From: Gemmatimonadota bacterium | Lineage (GTDB): Bacteria > Gemmatimonadota > Gemmatimonadetes > Gemmatimonadales > Gemmatimonadaceae | Direction of reading: 5' to 3' | DNA: 64,000 nt | Assembly: GCA_016712265.1 (NCBI GenBank) | Contig: JADJRJ010000031.1 | Coordinates: 1,054,001-1,118,000, forward strand | Part shown: positions 28,266-36,704 of the stretch, piece after piece | Position numbering within the stretch: the stretch's first letter is position 1 | How the letters are laid out: every line of letters starts with the position of its first letter | Notes under the pieces: generated by a model | What the model saw: only the letters and a program-made list of their open reading frames with translations | Told to the model about the DNA's origin: nothing | Databases searched by the model: none | Position numbers and translations under genes: made by a program

Positions 28266-28982
28266 ATGGCAAAGATGACCTTGAACAACCTGATCGATCA
28301 GCTGCGGGCGGTGTACGGCACCGACCTCGTGGCGGTCGTCCTCTACGGCTCGGCGGCGCGCGGCGAGCATCTCGAAAAGCATTCCGACCTCAACGTGCTC
28401 GTGGTCGTCGAGCGCATCGGGATGGAGCAGCTCCGGAAGGAGGCGCCGGTGGCCCAGGCCTGGCGGGAGGCCGGGAACCCCCCGCCACTCACACTCACGC
28501 GGGTCGAGTGGCTCGGCAGTGCCGACATCTTCCCCATGGAGTACGCCGACATCCTCGCGCACCACAAGGTGTTGGCGGGGTCACTCCCACTGGACGGTGT
28601 ACGCGTCGACATGAAGGACTTCCGGCTCCAGCTGGAACACGAAGCGATGAGCAAGTTGTTGCGGTTGCGTCATGCGGTGCTCACCACGGGTGGTGATGTG
28701 GCGGCCCAACAGGAGCTGCTGGAGCAGTCGGTGAGCACGATGATGGTGCTGGTGCGTGCGACGCTTCGCCTGCTTGGGGAGGAGCCCGCGGCCGACTCCG
28801 AAGCGGCGTGCGCACGGGCGACGGAACGCTCGGGTATTGACCTGTCGGCGGTGCTGCGGGTGGTTCGCCATCTCCGTGCCAAGGAACTGATGACGAAGGC
28901 CGAGGTACCGGTGGTGCTGGAGCGCTATCTCGTTACAGTGGGAGCGCTGGCGTCGTACATCGACGCGCGAGTGGTGGGGTAG
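28266..28982 (+). CDS. Nucleotidyltransferase-fold protein
   Basis: A 238-residue protein starting 2 bp after the TPM gene. The N-terminus has the minimal nucleotidyltransferase signature: VVLYGSAARGEH followed by SDLNVLVV, giving a GS-x-D-x-(N) metal site in which the second acidic position is Asn. That change may reduce catalysis. The remainder is helical, resembling the HEPN-like C-terminal part of MNT/HEPN proteins. The target is unknown. Its position between TPM and lemA genes is unusual; tight spacing argues for co-expression with the TPM protein. Confidence 0.75.
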   Translation: MAKMTLNNLIDQLRAVYGTDLVAVVLYGSAARGEHLEKHSDLNVLVVVERIGMEQLRKEAPVAQAWREAGNPPPLTLTRVEWLGSADIFPMEYADILAHHKVLAGSLPLDGVRVDMKDFRLQLEHEAMSKLLRLRHAVLTTGGDVAAQQELLEQSVSTMMVLVRATLRLLGEEPAADSEAACARATERSGIDLSAVLRVVRHLRAKELMTKAEVPVVLERYLVTVGALASYIDARVVG

Positions 28983-29068
28983 TCGTTGCGGGTTGCTGGT
29001 TGTTTGTCGCAGGTGTAATGGCTGGGACGTGGTGCTAGTGGTGGTGCCGCTGCTCGTGTCGTCCCACG

Positions 29069-29145
29069 GTCTGTTGTCTGTTGTCTGTTGTCTGTTGTCT
29101 GTTGTCTGTTGTCTGTTGTCTGTTGTCTGTTGTTCGTTGTCTCTC
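29069..29145 (+). repeat. Heptanucleotide tandem array (GTCTGTT)n in the lemA leader
   Basis: Nine perfect uninterrupted copies of GTCTGTT (29069-29131) followed by two degenerate copies. A second degenerate set (GTTGCGG, GTTGCTG, GTTGTTT, GTCGCAG) lies at 28985-29012. The array ends 20 bp before the lemA ATG. It is the most perfect of the 7-bp arrays in the window and should be prone to copy-number change. Confidence 0.95.
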
Positions 29146-29165
29146 ACCTCTCGACCCCGACTCTC

Positions 29166-29726
29166 ATGCGCATTCGACACTTCCTCCTTATCGCGCCGCT
29201 GGTGCTCGGCGGGTGCGGCTACAACACGATCCAGTCCTACGACGAACGCGCGGCGCGTGCCAACCAGGATATCCAGGTGCAGCTGCAGCGTCGCGTTGAC
29301 CTGATCGGCAACCTGGTCGAGACCGTGAAGGGCCAGGCCAAGCAGGAACTGGAGGTCTTTACCCAGGTCGCGCGCGCGCGGTCGGGGCTCAGCAGCGCCC
29401 TCGAGAAGGGCGACCTCAAGGAGATGGCGTCGGCGAACGATCAGCTGACGACGGCGGTCCGGGGGCTCAACATCGCGGTCGAGGCCTATCCGCAGATCAA
29501 GTCCGACCAGGCCTTCCTGCGCCTGCAGGACGAACTCACGGGGACCGAGAACCGCATCGCCACCGCACGCAAGGACTACAATGCGATGGTCGAGGAGTAC
29601 AACGCCTACATTCGCCGGTTCCCGCAGGTGCTGACGGCCAAGGTGATCGGGTCCAAGGCGCGGGAGTACTTCGAGGCGAGTGCCGCGGCGACGGGCGACG
29701 CGCCGAAGGTCGACTTCTCCAAGTAA
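29166..29726 (+). CDS. lemA: LemA-family protein
   Basis: A 186-residue membrane-anchored, mainly helical protein. The N-terminus (HFLLIAPLVLGGCGYN) could be either a lipoprotein signal or a membrane helix. The LemA core follows: RRVDLIGNLVETVKGQAKQE, SANDQLTTAVRGLNIAVEAY and the C-terminal ENRIATARKDYNAMVEEYNA, then YIRRFPQ. LemA and TPM proteins are encoded side by side in many bacteria and are thought to act together in the envelope, but the mechanism is unknown. Upstream lies the (GTCTGTT)n array. Confidence 0.9.
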   Translation: MRIRHFLLIAPLVLGGCGYNTIQSYDERAARANQDIQVQLQRRVDLIGNLVETVKGQAKQELEVFTQVARARSGLSSALEKGDLKEMASANDQLTTAVRGLNIAVEAYPQIKSDQAFLRLQDELTGTENRIATARKDYNAMVEEYNAYIRRFPQVLTAKVIGSKAREYFEASAAATGDAPKVDFSK

Positions 29727-29737
29727 CCGCGGGGTAG

Positions 29738-30445
29738 CTACCGCCGCGCGGCGTCTATCGCGCGGCGGAGTTGCGGGAGGGTGAGCGAGGTGCCGCTCAG
29801 GCGTTTTTCGCCGATGATCACGGTCGGAACCTCCCGTACGCCGGCTGCGGCGCTCCGCTCCATGTCCTGGGCCATGAGGTGCAGGAGGGGCTGGCGCTCG
29901 GTGCAGCGGGATTGAGCGGCCGCGTCGGCGCCCACCGCGACGGCCATGCTGTCAAACCAGGGTCGCGGGTCCTCGCGGCGCGCCCATTGGCCCTGGGTCG
30001 CGAACAGGGTGTCATGCATCGCCCAGAACTGGTTGGACGAGGCGGCGCACAGGGCGGCGTGGGCGGCGAAGCGCGCGTTGAAGTGGTCGTCCTGCGGCGC
30101 GTTGATGAAGGCGAGTCGAGCGAGTCCGGTGGCGACATACTCGTCGCGGAGGACGGGGAGCACGTCACGGGCGAACGCGCGGCATTCCGGGCACTGGAAG
30201 TCGCTCACCACGACGATGTACACGCCGGCCCCGGGAGACCCGGCGATCCGCAGCGAGTCCACCCGGTTCCCCATGGTGTCAGGGCGCAGCGCCAGACGCG
30301 CGTTACGACGGGCGCGGACCGAATCCGCGACGGAGAGCCCTCGCTGGCGCGAGGCGGCTGTCCGGTCGTCGCCGGCGCAACCAGTGACGATCAGGGCCAG
30401 CGAGGCCAGGGTGAGGCGGAAGGTGGTTCGGTATCGTGGCTGCAT
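29738..30445 (-). CDS. DsbA-like thioredoxin-fold lipoprotein
   Basis: A 235-residue lipoprotein (lipobox VTGC) with a DsbA-type thioredoxin domain: active site FQCPECRAF, then AFINAPQDDHFNARFAAHAA, then a cis-Pro loop REVPTVIIGEKRLSG. It is a paralogue of the CPYC protein at 26.6 kb, sharing VVSDFQCP, WxxHDTLFATQxxW and the closing 'lRRAIDAA' segment. It probably acts as a periplasmic thiol oxidoreductase or isomerase on exported proteins. It converges on lemA and is divergent from the haloperoxidase-like gene. Confidence 0.85.
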   Translation of the reverse strand: MQPRYRTTFRLTLASLALIVTGCAGDDRTAASRQRGLSVADSVRARRNARLALRPDTMGNRVDSLRIAGSPGAGVYIVVVSDFQCPECRAFARDVLPVLRDEYVATGLARLAFINAPQDDHFNARFAAHAALCAASSNQFWAMHDTLFATQGQWARREDPRPWFDSMAVAVGADAAAQSRCTERQPLLHLMAQDMERSAAAGVREVPTVIIGEKRLSGTSLTLPQLRRAIDAARR

Positions 30446-30509
30446 GGACTTCTCCGACTGTGGCTGAGTCCGGGAGGGCGGTAAGATACTCGGGTCCCCA
30501 CTCCTCCCT

Positions 30510-31943
30510 ATGCGCCGACTTTCCCTTCTCCTGCTCGCGTGGCTCAGCGCCTGCGATCGGGGCGCGCCACCCGCCGACCCGCAGCTCGTTGCCCAGTGGC
30601 TCCGCTCCTCGCTGTCGTTCGTGCGGAGTGAACGACTTGGGCCGCCCGTGGCCTCGCGGATCTCGGCGTATGCGTCGCTGGCGATCTACGAGGGCTACGC
30701 GGCAGATCCGGCGAGCGGTCTGCGCTCGCTGGGCGGTCAGCTGAATGGCTGGACTGCTCCGCCAGTGCCGACGGATCCGGTGGATGGAGCGATTGTCGCG
30801 GCAGTCGCGGAGCGCCTGGTGATGGACTCGCTCTTTCGCGATGGGTTCGCGGCGACGCGCCGCACCGTCGACTCCCTCGGCGCGGCGCAGGTTGCGGCAC
30901 GAGTGGCGGCTGGTGTGAGCGAGGCGGTACGCGCCACCTCGGAACAACATGGAGCGGTGCTCGCCGCCGCCTTGTTGGGGTGGGCGGCGAGCGATGGCTT
31001 CTTCGAGAGTCGAGCGCGCACCTGGGATGCCCCGGGCGGTCGCGACCGCTGGCAGAATACCTCGACGCCAGACCAGCTGGTGCCGATCCAGCTCTCCGGG
31101 GAGACGGACATCGTCATGCCCGCCAACCCGGGAGTCGCGATGGACCTCGAGCGCGCAGGGGAACGTTTCGTCCTGACCAACCGCCCGAAGAACGCAGCCG
31201 GTACGACCCTGCCCACCTTCAACCCGGTGCGACCCACGGAGCCGCTCTGGGGCACCCTGCGCCCGTTCGTCATTCGCGACGGGGACGAGTGCGCGGCGCC
31301 ACCCCCGCCGACCTACAGCGAGAAACCGGGCACGCCGTTCTACCAGATGGGGCGCGAGTTCGCCGACTCGATGGCGGTGCTGGACTCCACGCGGCGCAAC
31401 ATCGCGTTGTTCTGGGCGGACAACCCCGTGGCGACGGGTACGCCAAGCTTTCATTGGATCAGCGTCGTAAACCAGATGATCGCGCGGCGCGACCTGACGG
31501 CGGCCGCAGCGGCCGAGCTCTATGCGCTCACCTCGATCGCCATTGCCGACGCCTTTATTGGGTGCTGGAAAGAGAAGTACCGGTCGCTCGTGGTCCGGCC
31601 GGTGGCCTGGATGCAGCGGGTCATTGATCCCAAGTTCGCCACGGTGATTCCCACGCCACCATTTCCTGAGTACACGTCGGGGCATTCGGTCCAGTCCGCC
31701 GCGGCCGTGCAAGTGCTCAAGGCGATCGTCGGTGACACCGTGGCGTTCGTCGATTCGACCCAGGTGGACGTCGGACACCCACCGAGGCCCTTTGCCAACT
31801 TCACGGCGGCGTTAAACGAGGTCGCAGTGTCGCGCATTTACGCGGGGGTGCACTACCTCCCCGCCGTGGTCGACGGCGTCGTGCAGGGGGTGTGCATCGG
31901 CGATCGGGTGATGTCGCGTCTCAAGACCCGGTCCACCTCGTGA
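30510..31943 (+). CDS. Vanadium-dependent haloperoxidase-like (PAP2 superfamily) lipoprotein
   Basis: A 477-residue lipoprotein (LSAC lipobox). The C-terminal 130 residues carry the PAP2/vanadium-haloperoxidase motifs: FPEYTSGHSVQSAAAVQVL (second motif with the acid-base His) and SRIYAGVHYLPAVVDG (third motif). Upstream, KYRSLVVRPVAW fits the first phosphate/vanadate-binding motif. The all-helical layout and length match bacterial haloperoxidase-like proteins rather than lipid phosphatases. It may bind vanadate and oxidise halide, or act as an acid phosphatase. Its stop overlaps the next start (GTGA), coupling it to a giant FG-GAP protein; this pairing is common for such genes. Confidence 0.85.
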   Translation: MRRLSLLLLAWLSACDRGAPPADPQLVAQWLRSSLSFVRSERLGPPVASRISAYASLAIYEGYAADPASGLRSLGGQLNGWTAPPVPTDPVDGAIVAAVAERLVMDSLFRDGFAATRRTVDSLGAAQVAARVAAGVSEAVRATSEQHGAVLAAALLGWAASDGFFESRARTWDAPGGRDRWQNTSTPDQLVPIQLSGETDIVMPANPGVAMDLERAGERFVLTNRPKNAAGTTLPTFNPVRPTEPLWGTLRPFVIRDGDECAAPPPPTYSEKPGTPFYQMGREFADSMAVLDSTRRNIALFWADNPVATGTPSFHWISVVNQMIARRDLTAAAAAELYALTSIAIADAFIGCWKEKYRSLVVRPVAWMQRVIDPKFATVIPTPPFPEYTSGHSVQSAAAVQVLKAIVGDTVAFVDSTQVDVGHPPRPFANFTAALNEVAVSRIYAGVHYLPAVVDGVVQGVCIGDRVMSRLKTRSTS

Positions 31944-34900
31944 CCGGTGCGCGGGGCGGATGGCTGCTGGCGCTCGCGGGAGCGCTGACGGCCTGCACGC
32001 CTGCGGTCGATGCGTCGTGGCACCGCGAACCGGGACATCGGTGGCGGGCGCTGGATGTGCGCGGGAAGGGCGCGGGGTTCACCATGCTCGGCCCCGGCAC
32101 CACCGGACTCACGCACGCGAACACCATCACCGACGAACGCGCCCTGGCCAACCGGCACTTGCTGCTTGGGGCGGGGGCGGCAATCGCCGACGTGGACGGG
32201 GATGGCCTCCCCGACCTGTTCCTGCCGTCCGTCGAGCAACCGGCGGCGCTGTACCGCAATCGCGGATCGCTGCGGTTTGAGGATGTTACGGCGGCCAGTG
32301 GAATCCATCTCCAAGGTCGCGCGACGATGGGCGCGACCTTTGCCGATGTCGATGGCGACGGCGACCCCGACCTCCTCGTCGGGTCGTTAGGCGGACCGAT
32401 CACCCTCCATCGCAACGACGGCCAGGGGCACTTCACCGACGTGACCCCGGCGAGCGGGCTCGATAGTGGGTACGCCGCCACGACCCTCACCCTCGCGGAT
32501 GTCGATGGGGACGGTGACCTCGACCTCTACGTGGCGACCTACAAGGTCCGCAACACCCTCGACGCCGTCCCGCCGCAGGCCCGGGCCTTTGACCAGGTCG
32601 TGAAGAAGGTCGGGGATCGCTATGAGGTCGTGCCGGCGTGGCAGCGCGACTACCGCATCGAGGACCGTCCGGACCTCGGCGGCATCGTGCGGTTCCAGCG
32701 CGCCGAGGAGGACCTGTTCTACCTGAACGACGGGACCGGGCACTTCGTGCGGCAGTCGGTGATTGGGGACCGATGGCGCGATGAGGACGGCCGCCCGCTG
32801 ACTGAAGCCCCCGACTACTTCTCATTGGCCGCCAGGTTCTACGACGTCAATGGTGACGGCGCCCCCGACCTGTATGTCTGCAACGACTTCGAAGATCCCG
32901 ACCAGTTCTGGCTGAACGACGGCCGCGGCAACTTCCGCCTGGTGCCGCGCCTCGCGATCCGCGCGACGAGCAACACGTGCATGTCCGTGGACTTCGGGGA
33001 CGTCAACCGCGACGGGCACGTCGATCTCTTCACGGCCGACATGCAGAGCCCGACGCTCGCCGCCCGCCAGCGCCAGGTGCCGACGCATACGCCGCTCCCC
33101 AAGGTGATCGGCGAGTCGCCAGACCGGGCGCAGTGGATGCGCAATGCCCTGCAGGTCTCGCGCGGGGACGGGACGTGGGCGCAGGTCGCGGATTTCGCCG
33201 GGGTGGCGGCGTCGGACTGGACGTGGGGCTCCGCCTTTGTGGACGTGGATCTCGACGGGTACGAGGACCTGCTGCTCGCCGCCGGGCACCACTGGGACGT
33301 CCGCGACGCCGACACCTTCGACCGGATCCGCAACGCTTTCCCGCGGGTCCCGTGGAACCGGGAACAAGGCGAGTTCCCGCGACTCGCGGTGCCTAACGTC
33401 GCTTTTCGCAACGCGGGCGATGGGACCTTTGCCGACGCGAGCCGGGCGTGGGGATTTGCTGGGGACTCCGCGGTGTCTCATGGGATCGCCCTGGCGGATT
33501 TTGACGGCGACGGGGACCTGGACCCGCTGGTCACGCGACTCAACGACGCCCCACGCCTCTATCGCAATGAAGGGGGGGAGCCCCGGTTGGCGGTCCAGCT
33601 GAAGGGCCGGACACCAAACCCCGACGGGATCGGTGCTCGCGTCGAGGTGCGATTTGGTGGTCTGCCGAACCAGTCACGGGAAATGACCCGGGGCGGCTAC
33701 TACCTCTCCGGGAGCGACGCGCAGCTCGTCTTTGCTGCTACGGCGGACACCACGGGACACCTCATCGTGCGATGGCGCAGCGGGCGCTGGAGCGAGGTGA
33801 CGGTGCGCGCGAACACCCTGGTGGAAGTCGAGGAGCCGACCGGCGACGCGGTGAGGGACACGTCGATCGCCACTCCCGTGGCATTGTTTGCCGATGCGAC
33901 GGCACTGCTCGGTGGTCATCAGCACCTCGAGTCGCGGTTCGACGACTTCACGCGGCAACCGCTGCTCCCCAATCGCTTCTCGCAGTTTGGGCCCGGCATT
34001 GCCTGGGGCGACCTCGACGGGGATGGCCGCGATGACCTCGTGGTCGGGGCGGGGCGCGGCCAGGCGATGGGCGTGCTCCGCAACACCGGGCGGGACTTCG
34101 TAAACTGGCCAGGGGGTGCGGTTCTTCCCGGCGATCAGGGTGGTCTTGCGGTGATGGCTCGCGATGGGCGCGCGGGCGTGATCAGCGCGGTCTCCAGCTA
34201 TGAGTCGAGTGCCCCTGCCGAGCGTGGTGCCGCGCTGCGCTGGGCGGCACCGGGCGCGGGTGGCCTGGCGTGGACGGAAGTTGTCGGGCCGGATTCCTCA
34301 GCGAGTGGGCCGATTGCTGTCGGCGACGTTAACGGCGATGGGCGGCCGGACATCTTCGTTGGGGTGCGGGTCGTTCCCGGTCGATGGCCACTCCCAGCGG
34401 CATCGCACCTCTGGCTCGCGCAGCCAGATGGCTCGTTTTCCGAGGATCGTGTGAACGCGCAGGTGTTGTCCGCCTTGGGGCTGGTGACGGGGGCGACCTT
34501 CGCCGACCTCGATGGGAATGGTGCGCCGGACCTCGTGGTGGCTAGTGAGTGGGGCCCAGTGCGCGTTCTGCTGAATGAGGGCGGTCGCCTGACCGACGCC
34601 ACGTCGCGGCTCGGGCTCAGCGGGATCAGTTCGCGCTGGATGGGGGTCACGGCCGGCGATTTCGATGGCGATGGGCGGCTCGATCTTGTTGCGACGAGTT
34701 GGGGTCGTAACCTCCCGTGGCACGCGACTTCCGAGCGGCCGGTGGAACTGCACGTGGCCCGTGTCGACAGCACGATCGGGTTGGTGTTCGCCCAGCGTGA
34801 TTCCGCGAGCGGGCGCACGATGCCACTCGAGTCACGCGCGCGGCTCGGGGTCGCGTTGTCCAGCGTGCGCGAGGGGATCGGATCGTACGCCGCGTACGCA

Positions 34901-35596
34901 TCGGCCACCGTCGCCGACGTCCTTGGCGACGCGGCGGCGCAGGCGATCCGCGTGGGCGCCACGACCTTTGATCACACGCTGTTCCTGAATCGGGGAACGG
35001 CTTTCGAGGCGCGGCCGCTTCCCCGGGCGGCGCAGGTTGCGCCGTCCTTTGGTCCCGTCGTCGCCGACTTCGACGGGGATGGACGCGAGGACCTGTACCT
35101 CGCCCAGAACTTCTATCCCACCGAAATCGACGCCCTGCGACAGGACGCCGGCGCCGGACTGATCCTGCTCGGCGACGGGACCGGCGGGTTCCGCGCCCTC
35201 TCGGTCCGCGACGCCGGGATCTCCGCGTTAGGCGACCAGCGTGGGGCCGCGACTGCGGACTACGACGGCGACGGTCGACCCGATCTCGCCGTGGGCCAGA
35301 ACGGGTGGCGCACCAGGTTGTTCCGGAATGTTGGCGCCGCCCCCGGACTCCGGGTGGTACTCGAAGGCACACCAGCGAATCCCCGAGGAGTGGGGGCGCA
35401 GTTGCGCGTGATACGTGGGGCGTCACGCGGCCCGGTGCGCGAGGTGCGCGCCGGCACGGGGCCGTGGTCCAGCGACAGCCCCGTCACCGTGATGGCCCTT
35501 CCCGCCGGCGCCGACTCACTCTGGGTCAGGTGGCCCGGTGGGGTGGAACAGGTGGTACCGATTGCCGGCCCCGGCACGATCAGGGTGAAGCGGTAG
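31940..35596 (+). CDS. FG-GAP/VCBS repeat lipoprotein with two ASPIC/UnbV domains
   Basis: A 1,218-residue probable surface lipoprotein. The GTG start overlapping the previous stop gives a signal peptide ending in GALTAC. It contains more than ten calcium-binding FG-GAP motifs of the form DVDGDGxPDL (for example IADVDGDGLPDLF, LADVDGDGDLDLYV, VNGDGAPDLYVCNDFEDPDQ, GDLDGDGRDDLVVG), which should fold into one or two beta-propellers. An ASPIC/UnbV domain follows each half: NPDGIGARVEV near residue 555 and NPRGVGAQLRV near residue 1150. Half-repeats suggest an internal duplication of a roughly 550-residue CRTAC1-type module. The function is unknown; such proteins are typically adhesive or substrate-binding. 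Confidence 0.88.
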   Translation: MTGARGGWLLALAGALTACTPAVDASWHREPGHRWRALDVRGKGAGFTMLGPGTTGLTHANTITDERALANRHLLLGAGAAIADVDGDGLPDLFLPSVEQPAALYRNRGSLRFEDVTAASGIHLQGRATMGATFADVDGDGDPDLLVGSLGGPITLHRNDGQGHFTDVTPASGLDSGYAATTLTLADVDGDGDLDLYVATYKVRNTLDAVPPQARAFDQVVKKVGDRYEVVPAWQRDYRIEDRPDLGGIVRFQRAEEDLFYLNDGTGHFVRQSVIGDRWRDEDGRPLTEAPDYFSLAARFYDVNGDGAPDLYVCNDFEDPDQFWLNDGRGNFRLVPRLAIRATSNTCMSVDFGDVNRDGHVDLFTADMQSPTLAARQRQVPTHTPLPKVIGESPDRAQWMRNALQVSRGDGTWAQVADFAGVAASDWTWGSAFVDVDLDGYEDLLLAAGHHWDVRDADTFDRIRNAFPRVPWNREQGEFPRLAVPNVAFRNAGDGTFADASRAWGFAGDSAVSHGIALADFDGDGDLDPLVTRLNDAPRLYRNEGGEPRLAVQLKGRTPNPDGIGARVEVRFGGLPNQSREMTRGGYYLSGSDAQLVFAATADTTGHLIVRWRSGRWSEVTVRANTLVEVEEPTGDAVRDTSIATPVALFADATALLGGHQHLESRFDDFTRQPLLPNRFSQFGPGIAWGDLDGDGRDDLVVGAGRGQAMGVLRNTGRDFVNWPGGAVLPGDQGGLAVMARDGRAGVISAVSSYESSAPAERGAALRWAAPGAGGLAWTEVVGPDSSASGPIAVGDVNGDGRPDIFVGVRVVPGRWPLPAASHLWLAQPDGSFSEDRVNAQVLSALGLVTGATFADLDGNGAPDLVVASEWGPVRVLLNEGGRLTDATSRLGLSGISSRWMGVTAGDFDGDGRLDLVATSWGRNLPWHATSERPVELHVARVDSTIGLVFAQRDSASGRTMPLESRARLGVALSSVREGIGSYAAYASATVADVLGDAAAQAIRVGATTFDHTLFLNRGTAFEARPLPRAAQVAPSFGPVVADFDGDGREDLYLAQNFYPTEIDALRQDAGAGLILLGDGTGGFRALSVRDAGISALGDQRGAATADYDGDGRPDLAVGQNGWRTRLFRNVGAAPGLRVVLEGTPANPRGVGAQLRVIRGASRGPVREVRAGTGPWSSDSPVTVMALPAGADSLWVRWPGGVEQVVPIAGPGTIRVKR

Positions 35597-35666
35597 GCGT
35601 CCCCAAGGTTGGTGTTTACGCAAATCGCTCAACACCGCAACCCATCGATCTTCCGCCTGCCCGCCG

Positions 35667-36443
35667 CTAGCCCTTCTTCCTCGGCGGCCCCGACTTGGTC
35701 CAGATCACCACCACTCCGCACCCCGAGTTGCGGCCCGCAAACTCGCCGGGCACGTCGGACGGCCCAGTGTAGACCTCAAGCGCCTCGATGTCTCGCACGG
35801 CCACGTAGGGACCAAACTCGTTGTCCACCCGTTCGTCCACGATGTATTCGGGGAGGCAGCGCATGGGGGCCCGCACCATGCGGATGTAGCAGCCTGTCCC
35901 GCCGGAGCATTCGACCGCGACCCCTCGCAGCCCGCGGAGCGCATCCTGGAGGTTGTTCGCGCCGAGGGTCTCGATCTGGGTGCGGGTGAGGTAGTGTCCG
36001 CGCCCCATGGCCTTTCGGCGCTCGAAGTCGGCGAAGCGCCGGCCGAGGGGGGCGGGTGCCTCAACCTCCACACCGGCGAGGGTTTGGGCGGCCTGGGTGC
36101 TATCCCCCGCTTTGGGGGCATCGAGTTCGATGTCCCGTTCCATCCGCTCGCCGTTTGTCAGGGCGACGGTGAACGTTACAGTTGGATAACCGACGGCGCG
36201 CACACTGAACCGGACGATCCCCGCTTTGAGTTCGGGAAACTGGTAGAAGCCGAGCGAGTCGGCGATGATGACCCGTCCGTCGCCCCCGTGGATGATGCGG
36301 GCGTTGGGGATCGGCCCCTGCGTCATCCGATCCACCACAGAGCCGAACATCTGGGCCGACCCCTTCTGCGCGCCCGCCTCGCCGCTGAGCCAGAGAGGTG
36401 AGGCGGCCGTGAGCACGAACGAGCAGAGTGTCGCGGGACGCAT
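35667..36443 (-). CDS. Barrel-less TonB-plug protein with carboxypeptidase-regulatory-like domain (1)
   Basis: A 258-residue exported protein. A signal peptide (to GEAGAQ) is followed by a carboxypeptidase-regulatory-like beta-sandwich (FGSVVDRMTQGPIPNARIIH) and then a plug-like region (LTRTQIETLGANNLQDALRG, IRMVRAPMRCLPEYIVDERV, EVYTGPSDVPGEFAG, GVVVIWTK). It resembles the N-terminal third of SusC-type receptors but stops where a beta-barrel would begin. The linker FERRKAMGRGHYLTR is shared in outline with the second such protein (43.7-44.4 kb). The start was chosen for an upstream GAGG at good spacing. It lies divergent to susC-2; a role as a periplasmic or outer-membrane accessory is inferred. 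Confidence 0.8.
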   Translation of the reverse strand: MRPATLCSFVLTAASPLWLSGEAGAQKGSAQMFGSVVDRMTQGPIPNARIIHGGDGRVIIADSLGFYQFPELKAGIVRFSVRAVGYPTVTFTVALTNGERMERDIELDAPKAGDSTQAAQTLAGVEVEAPAPLGRRFADFERRKAMGRGHYLTRTQIETLGANNLQDALRGLRGVAVECSGGTGCYIRMVRAPMRCLPEYIVDERVDNEFGPYVAVRDIEALEVYTGPSDVPGEFAGRNSGCGVVVIWTKSGPPRKKG

Positions 36444-36622
36444 AAACATGCCTCGCGTGTGCATGTGGGGGCTTGGGAGGACGCCACGTATATACCCCCG
36501 CTGGGAGATTCGGGACAGCGGGTTGGGACGAACCGTGCTCGGTCCATCCCCCAGCATTGCGCGTTACGCCCGTCGGGCACATTTTGCCCGGGCCCAGACC
36601 GTCCTTAACAGATTCGCATCAG

Positions 36623-36643
36623 CTTCGCGAAGGAATCGCGAAG
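36623..36643. promoter_or_regulatory. Palindromic operator-like site upstream of susC-2
   Basis: CTTCGCGA and its exact complement TCGCGAAG are separated by 5 bp (AGGAA), a perfect 8-5-8 inverted repeat. It lies 61 bp before the susC-2 start, in the divergent spacer shared with the barrel-less plug gene. The size and symmetry suit a dimeric repressor site. Confidence 0.4.
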
Positions 36644-36704
36644 TGTTGTGGCGTTGTTTTGGCGGCGAGGTCCACCCCCACACACCCCAACGTGGAGAGG
36701 CTGT

